Source: Fragilaria radians | Taxonomy: Eukaryota; Bacillariophyta; Fragilariophyceae; Fragilariales; Fragilariaceae | Length of the DNA stretch: 10,993 nucleotides | Direction: 5' to 3' | Assembly (NCBI GenBank): GCA_900642245.1 | Contig: CAAAJI010000659.1 | Coordinates: forward strand, 17,637-28,629 | In this document: positions 7,686 through 10,993 of the stretch, one piece after another | Position numbering within the stretch: position 1 is the first letter of the stretch | Layout of the letters: every line of letters begins with the position of its first letter | Position numbers and translations under genes: made by a program | Notes under the pieces: model-generated | Databases searched by the model: none | What the model was told of the DNA's origin: nothing | What the model saw: the letters and a program-made list of their open reading frames with translations, nothing else

Positions 7686-8936
7686 GCTTAATGTTTGTTG
7701 GCTTAATCGGTGATTGTGTTTGATGTGAACGTTTCAACGTAGAGCGAGGGAATTTTCGAGGATGTGCTGTATCCCTTGCGAGTGTCTGTGTTGTCTTGTC
7801 GTTGATGAAATGGAGTCATTCCGCTTGTTACAGTCGTCGTTTGAATTCGTACACAAACTGTGTACTGATTTTTTTATTTTTGGAATTGGAATCCATTATT
7901 CAAGTGCATTTTGGACCAGTCGCTTTTGGTGTTTCATCTCAAAATTGAGTCGCTTTTGAATTCTATATTTAACGCATGATAAAAAACGGTATCATTAAAA
8001 AAAATGACAAACGATTAATATTTAATGTTAGAAGAAAAATAAATAATGCATTGAGTAGTACGATGATACCATTGAAGAATGAAACTTGTACGTGTCAATA
8101 TTCAATTCAGCAATTTGTGGCTCGTCTTTTTCATCAAGTAGAAACGCTTTAATGAACTTTGTGCTTTATGACAAAATAAAATGTTGAATGCATATCTGTG
8201 TTGCATACTAGAGAGTGGAAAAAAGAAATGCCTCTGACAATTAATGTTTCTTCTCTATTGGTCATCTGCCTTTGAATACCTAGCATAATCATCTTGCTCA
8301 AGTGCCTTCCAGGAAATTCCAATTGTATTAACCAATTTTGACTCATGATTATAAAAAGAATAGAGCACGATGATGCGTTTTTAGGAGTTCAAAGCATTAG
8401 AAGTTCAATTTTATGATATCCTCAAAATTCGTGAAGTGTGGTTCAAACTGTGCTCGAGGAATTTTTTGAGGAAAATGAGAGTTTAATTTTTCCAGACAAA
8501 GTTGTTGATTATGTAATCCTTTTCATCTTGAGTTGTAAGAATCTCTTTTTCGGATCAGAAATTCACCTGTGATGAGGATGTTAAATGGAAGGCTTAGTAA
8601 GTCAACGTAACTTTCTTGAGACACATTTCAATTCATCTAATATCTACTTTTAGTGCAGAATACGTAATTTGTAAGATCAAGACCATGAAATAGAAAATAA
8701 AATATTAAATGACTTGAATCAAGGATCCATGCTAATAATTTTATTGTGATATTTAGTGCCAGAATCTTTTTCACTTAGCATTATACAAAGACATGGCTTT
8801 GAAGTTACAGAAATAGCTACTCGCATCATTGTTGTGCTTTTGACAGGTCTGAAATCTGATTCTTGGAAGTCTACAAAGATATTTTAGATTTCATATCCAT
8901 AATTCTCAATCCTAGAGAGAAAGAAATTGCAATATC
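7686..8936. other. Spacer between the DUF6824-type gene and SOD block B
   Basis: No recognisable gene. The part nearest 7686-7860 is less AT-rich and probably holds the 5' UTR and promoter of the leftward gene. AGTCGCTTTTG occurs twice, at 7918 and 7948. An 8-bp inverted repeat, GGTATCAT/ATGATACC, lies at 7988 and 8063. Short frames at 7762-7959 (+) and 8149-8346 (-) have no known motif. A 46-codon coding-like stretch without ATG lies at 8435-8572 (+). The 3' end of SOD copy B flank begins at 8937. Confidence 0.65.
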
Positions 8937-9868
8937 TAACTCCAACAGATTTTGAACCCTGGAAAAGAAGAAAGATGTCAGTAAACGGTTCTGATGAACA
9001 AGGATTGATTGACTGACATGTCTTATTCTTGAAACTTGACAAAGGCGGCACTTGGATGTAATCGTAGTATCAGCTAATTGGGATTTCTTGTTCGTTTCTT
9101 GCTCAGCTCAATGAAAGATTCTTTAGACTAACCACGTAATATCCGCACGTTATTCATACAGTTGCAATTAGAGAAACTATTCCATTGAGAGGATAAAACT
9201 ATCTCTGACCAATTATTCTCAAATATTAAATATCTGTAATGGATAGCCAAAGCCAATATAACAAAGGTGAAATAAGCGTAAGCGATATTTCCAATATATT
9301 GTAAGGATCAAATGACCGAAACCTCTTTAAACTAGGGTGAGAGCTTGCTTGGTGCGCTGTTGTAACTAACAGAATGCTTTAGCAAACAAATTGTTGAATT
9401 ACTAGCAAGATCCTCTTCATTGTCAAGAGGTATGGTAACTTAATCTCAAAACTCTCTCTCAGGTCATGCAAAGTTATAATCATGTTTAGGGGTTTGCCAG
9501 GAAGAAGCTAAGCCAGAATTGTAATCATGTTTAGGGGTTAGCCAGTATGAAAAAACTGTGTGTCAAAGCTCAAGGTTTACATGGTTTAACAGTATTGAAA
9601 GGAAAGTATTGATTCTGTTGCTTTCCCAAGAACTGATTAGTCTGACTGTTCCAGAGTGCAGGAAAGGAACGCTAATGATTTAATTGCAGTGACCTCATTC
9701 AAACAAGGTAAGTCACATGAAAGACAAAAAATCAAGTTTTCACAAACCATTATGATACGCTCAATTAATGTTATCAACTTGGATTATGTCATTACTAACA
9801 AAGTCACTGTTAAGCATCTGAATTTGGTCATTATGCATGGACATATACTGAGTTTCACATTACCCATA
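8937..9868. other. Noncoding 3' flank of SOD copy B
   Basis: The counterpart of 1-895. There is no convincing gene; the long plus-strand open frame starting at 9656 is antisense to SOD and is taken as a shadow. The block up to about 9500 is closely similar to copy A. The part 9500-9640 is rearranged, and 9640-9868 is moderately diverged. Confidence 0.7.
9477..9545. repeat. Local 24-nt repeat, copy B only
   Basis: TAATCATGTTTAGGGGTTWGCCAG occurs at 9477-9500 and again at 9522-9545, at period 45. Copy A has it only once, near 550-573. This accounts for most of the extra length of copy B. Confidence 0.8.
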
Positions 9869-10993
9869 TTATCCTTTCACCTTGACTCCAGTTCCATTTG
9901 CCAAAACATAACTAAAGTTCTCATTCACTTTGTCCCAATTGACTACTTTCCACCAATTGGTAACATATTCTGTACGACGATTCTGGTACTTCAAATAGTA
10001 CGCATGTTCCCAAACATCAAGTCCCAAAATAGGGAAGAGAACACCCTCTGCTAGGACTCCCTTCATCAGGGGATTATCCTGATTGGGTGTGTTGACAATT
10101 TTGAGCTGTGTGCCATCAGCTGTCACACATAGCCACACCCAACCAGAACCAAATGTTGTGCCTGGTGCTGCTTTGGCTTCAAAGGCTGCCTTCATAGAGG
10201 TAAGATTACCAAAGCTTCCTTTGATCATATCCATGAGTTCAAGAGATGGTTGTGTTGTAGCAGCAGTGGCAGGATCTGTCATTTGCTCCCAGAAGAAGGC
10301 ATGATTGTAATGACCACCACCGTTATTACGCACAGTCGCACCTGCCTCGAGAGCATTTGCTTGAAGTTCTAAAATATCAGGTTTGGGCTTACCTTGAAAG
10401 AATCTATTGATGTTAGTAACATAGGTTGCATGATGCCTTCCAAGGTGAATGTTCATGGTGGTTGTATCAATATAGGGCTCGAGTGCATCGGCAGGATAAG
10501 GTAGCTTTGGGAGAGAATAAGCATCTTGATCAACACAACTAGTAGGCCTCCATTCAAGAGGGACAGGATCTTGAAAAGTGCTGTTATTTTCGGGTAGGAC
10601 TGCTTTGAATCCAGCTTTGCATTCGCATTTGTATCGTTGCGGAGGGAAGTAATTAACACAAAAGGACGTGGTCGCATCACCCCCTGCGCATGGATAAGGA
10701 ATGGCTTTGCATTCATCAATATCCACGCGGCAATCTGATCCAGTATATCCAGAAATACAGCGGCAAAAGGATTCTCCTGTCGTTGGATTAGTTTCACAAG
10801 TCGCACGATTGAGAACACAATAGGACTGTTTGGTAGAATTGGCACCACAAAGGAAGTGTGATCCGCGAAGTAAACGATCAACACTTTTTACATTACGACC
10901 ACGTAGATTAGTTACTTGCTCTTCAATAGGTCTGTCGGCAAATGTATTGCTGGGAAGTAGAAGGATGAGTACAAGGATTGAATGGAAATGTTT
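9869..10993 (-). CDS. Secreted EGF/EGF/Mn-superoxide dismutase, copy B, start beyond window
   Basis: The frame is open from TAA at 9869 to the window edge, 374 residues, with no stop at the place where copy A has one (CAA at 10571-10573). In order: a hydrophobic signal-peptide core (ILVLILLLPS) and SNTFA cleavage region; an EGF-like module ending CRCISGYTGSDC; a calcium-binding-type EGF beginning DIDEC; then the SOD domain with ligands in NIHLGRHH, HYNHAFFW and LDVWEH. GGGHYNH and NQDNPL indicate the manganese type. The predicted role is superoxide dismutation outside the cell or in the secretory lumen. It differs from copy A by about 12 residues; a sequon present in A (N68) is lost here (TNPTT). 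No ATG precedes the signal core inside the window: the last codons read Lys-His-Phe-His-Ser. GTG at 10726 is not a plausible start because it would drop the signal peptide and first EGF. The true start probably lies just past 10993. Confidence 0.88.
   Translation of the reverse strand, partial: KHFHSILVLILLLPSNTFADRPIEEQVTNLRGRNVKSVDRLLRGSHFLCGANSTKQSYCVLNRATCETNPTTGESFCRCISGYTGSDCRVDIDECKAIPYPCAGGDATTSFCVNYFPPQRYKCECKAGFKAVLPENNSTFQDPVPLEWRPTSCVDQDAYSLPKLPYPADALEPYIDTTTMNIHLGRHHATYVTNINRFFQGKPKPDILELQANALEAGATVRNNGGGHYNHAFFWEQMTDPATAATTQPSLELMDMIKGSFGNLTSMKAAFEAKAAPGTTFGSGWVWLCVTADGTQLKIVNTPNQDNPLMKGVLAEGVLFPILGLDVWEHAYYLKYQNRRTEYVTNWWKVVNWDKVNENFSYVLANGTGVKVKG

Larger units (their letters stand above)
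8937..10980. repeat. Direct segmental duplication, copy B (SOD block)
   Basis: Second copy of the block described at 1-2007, in the same orientation. The left boundary cannot be fixed because copy A starts at the window edge; similarity already holds at 8937. It is 37 nt longer than copy A, mainly because of a rearranged flank around 9500-9640 that contains a local 45-nt-period repeat. A 10-nt stretch present in copy A near 370-380 is missing near 9309. The gene in this copy keeps an open frame. Confidence 0.95.

Noticed and set aside
7762..7959. Cysteine-rich 65-residue plus-strand frame
   Set aside because: Its cysteines cluster only in the first 11 residues with no known spacing. There is no signal peptide, and it lies in the probable promoter of the leftward gene.
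10724..10726. GTG as start of SOD copy B
   Set aside because: It corresponds to an internal Val just before DIDEC. The frame is open and similar to copy A for another 89 codons upstream, including the signal peptide.

Overview
This window looks like nuclear DNA of an AT-rich eukaryotic alga, most likely a diatom. The reasons are short GT-AG introns of 69, 86 and 91 nt, secretory signal peptides, long AT-rich spacers, and a gene whose core matches the 'LCGRG...GN.RFR' domain (DUF6824 as I remember it) that is common in diatoms and other stramenopiles. No bacterial operon, rRNA, convincing tRNA, CRISPR array or transposase was seen. The species cannot be named from this sequence.

Layout from left to right: (1) 1-895, noncoding 3' flank of the first superoxide dismutase gene; (2) 896-2017 (-), a secreted EGF/EGF/Mn-superoxide dismutase gene, copy A, whole except for one in-frame TAA at 1598-1600; (3) 2018-5129, a 3.1 kb gene-poor AT-rich spacer with small repeats and coding-like islets; (4) 5130-6125 (+), a secreted two-domain fasciclin (FAS1) protein with one 69-nt intron, followed by a tandem copy of its own last coding segment and 3' flank; (5) 6354-7685 (-), a three-exon DUF6824-type gene with a tandemly duplicated exon; (6) 7686-8936, spacer; (7) 8937-10993, a second copy of the SOD block, whose gene (copy B, minus strand) is open up to the window edge and lacks the stop seen in A.

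Two themes stand out. First, both ends of the window carry the same ~2 kb segment in direct orientation about 8.94-8.97 kb apart, so the region has undergone segmental duplication, or the assembly has. Copy A acquired a nonsense codon while copy B stayed open. Second, three of the four genes encode predicted secreted proteins (two EGF-SODs and one FAS1 adhesion-type protein), which suggests a cell-surface or extracellular-matrix neighbourhood that combines reactive-oxygen handling with adhesion. That functional link is inference. The EGF + calcium-binding EGF + MnSOD domain order on one secreted chain is the most unusual single item.
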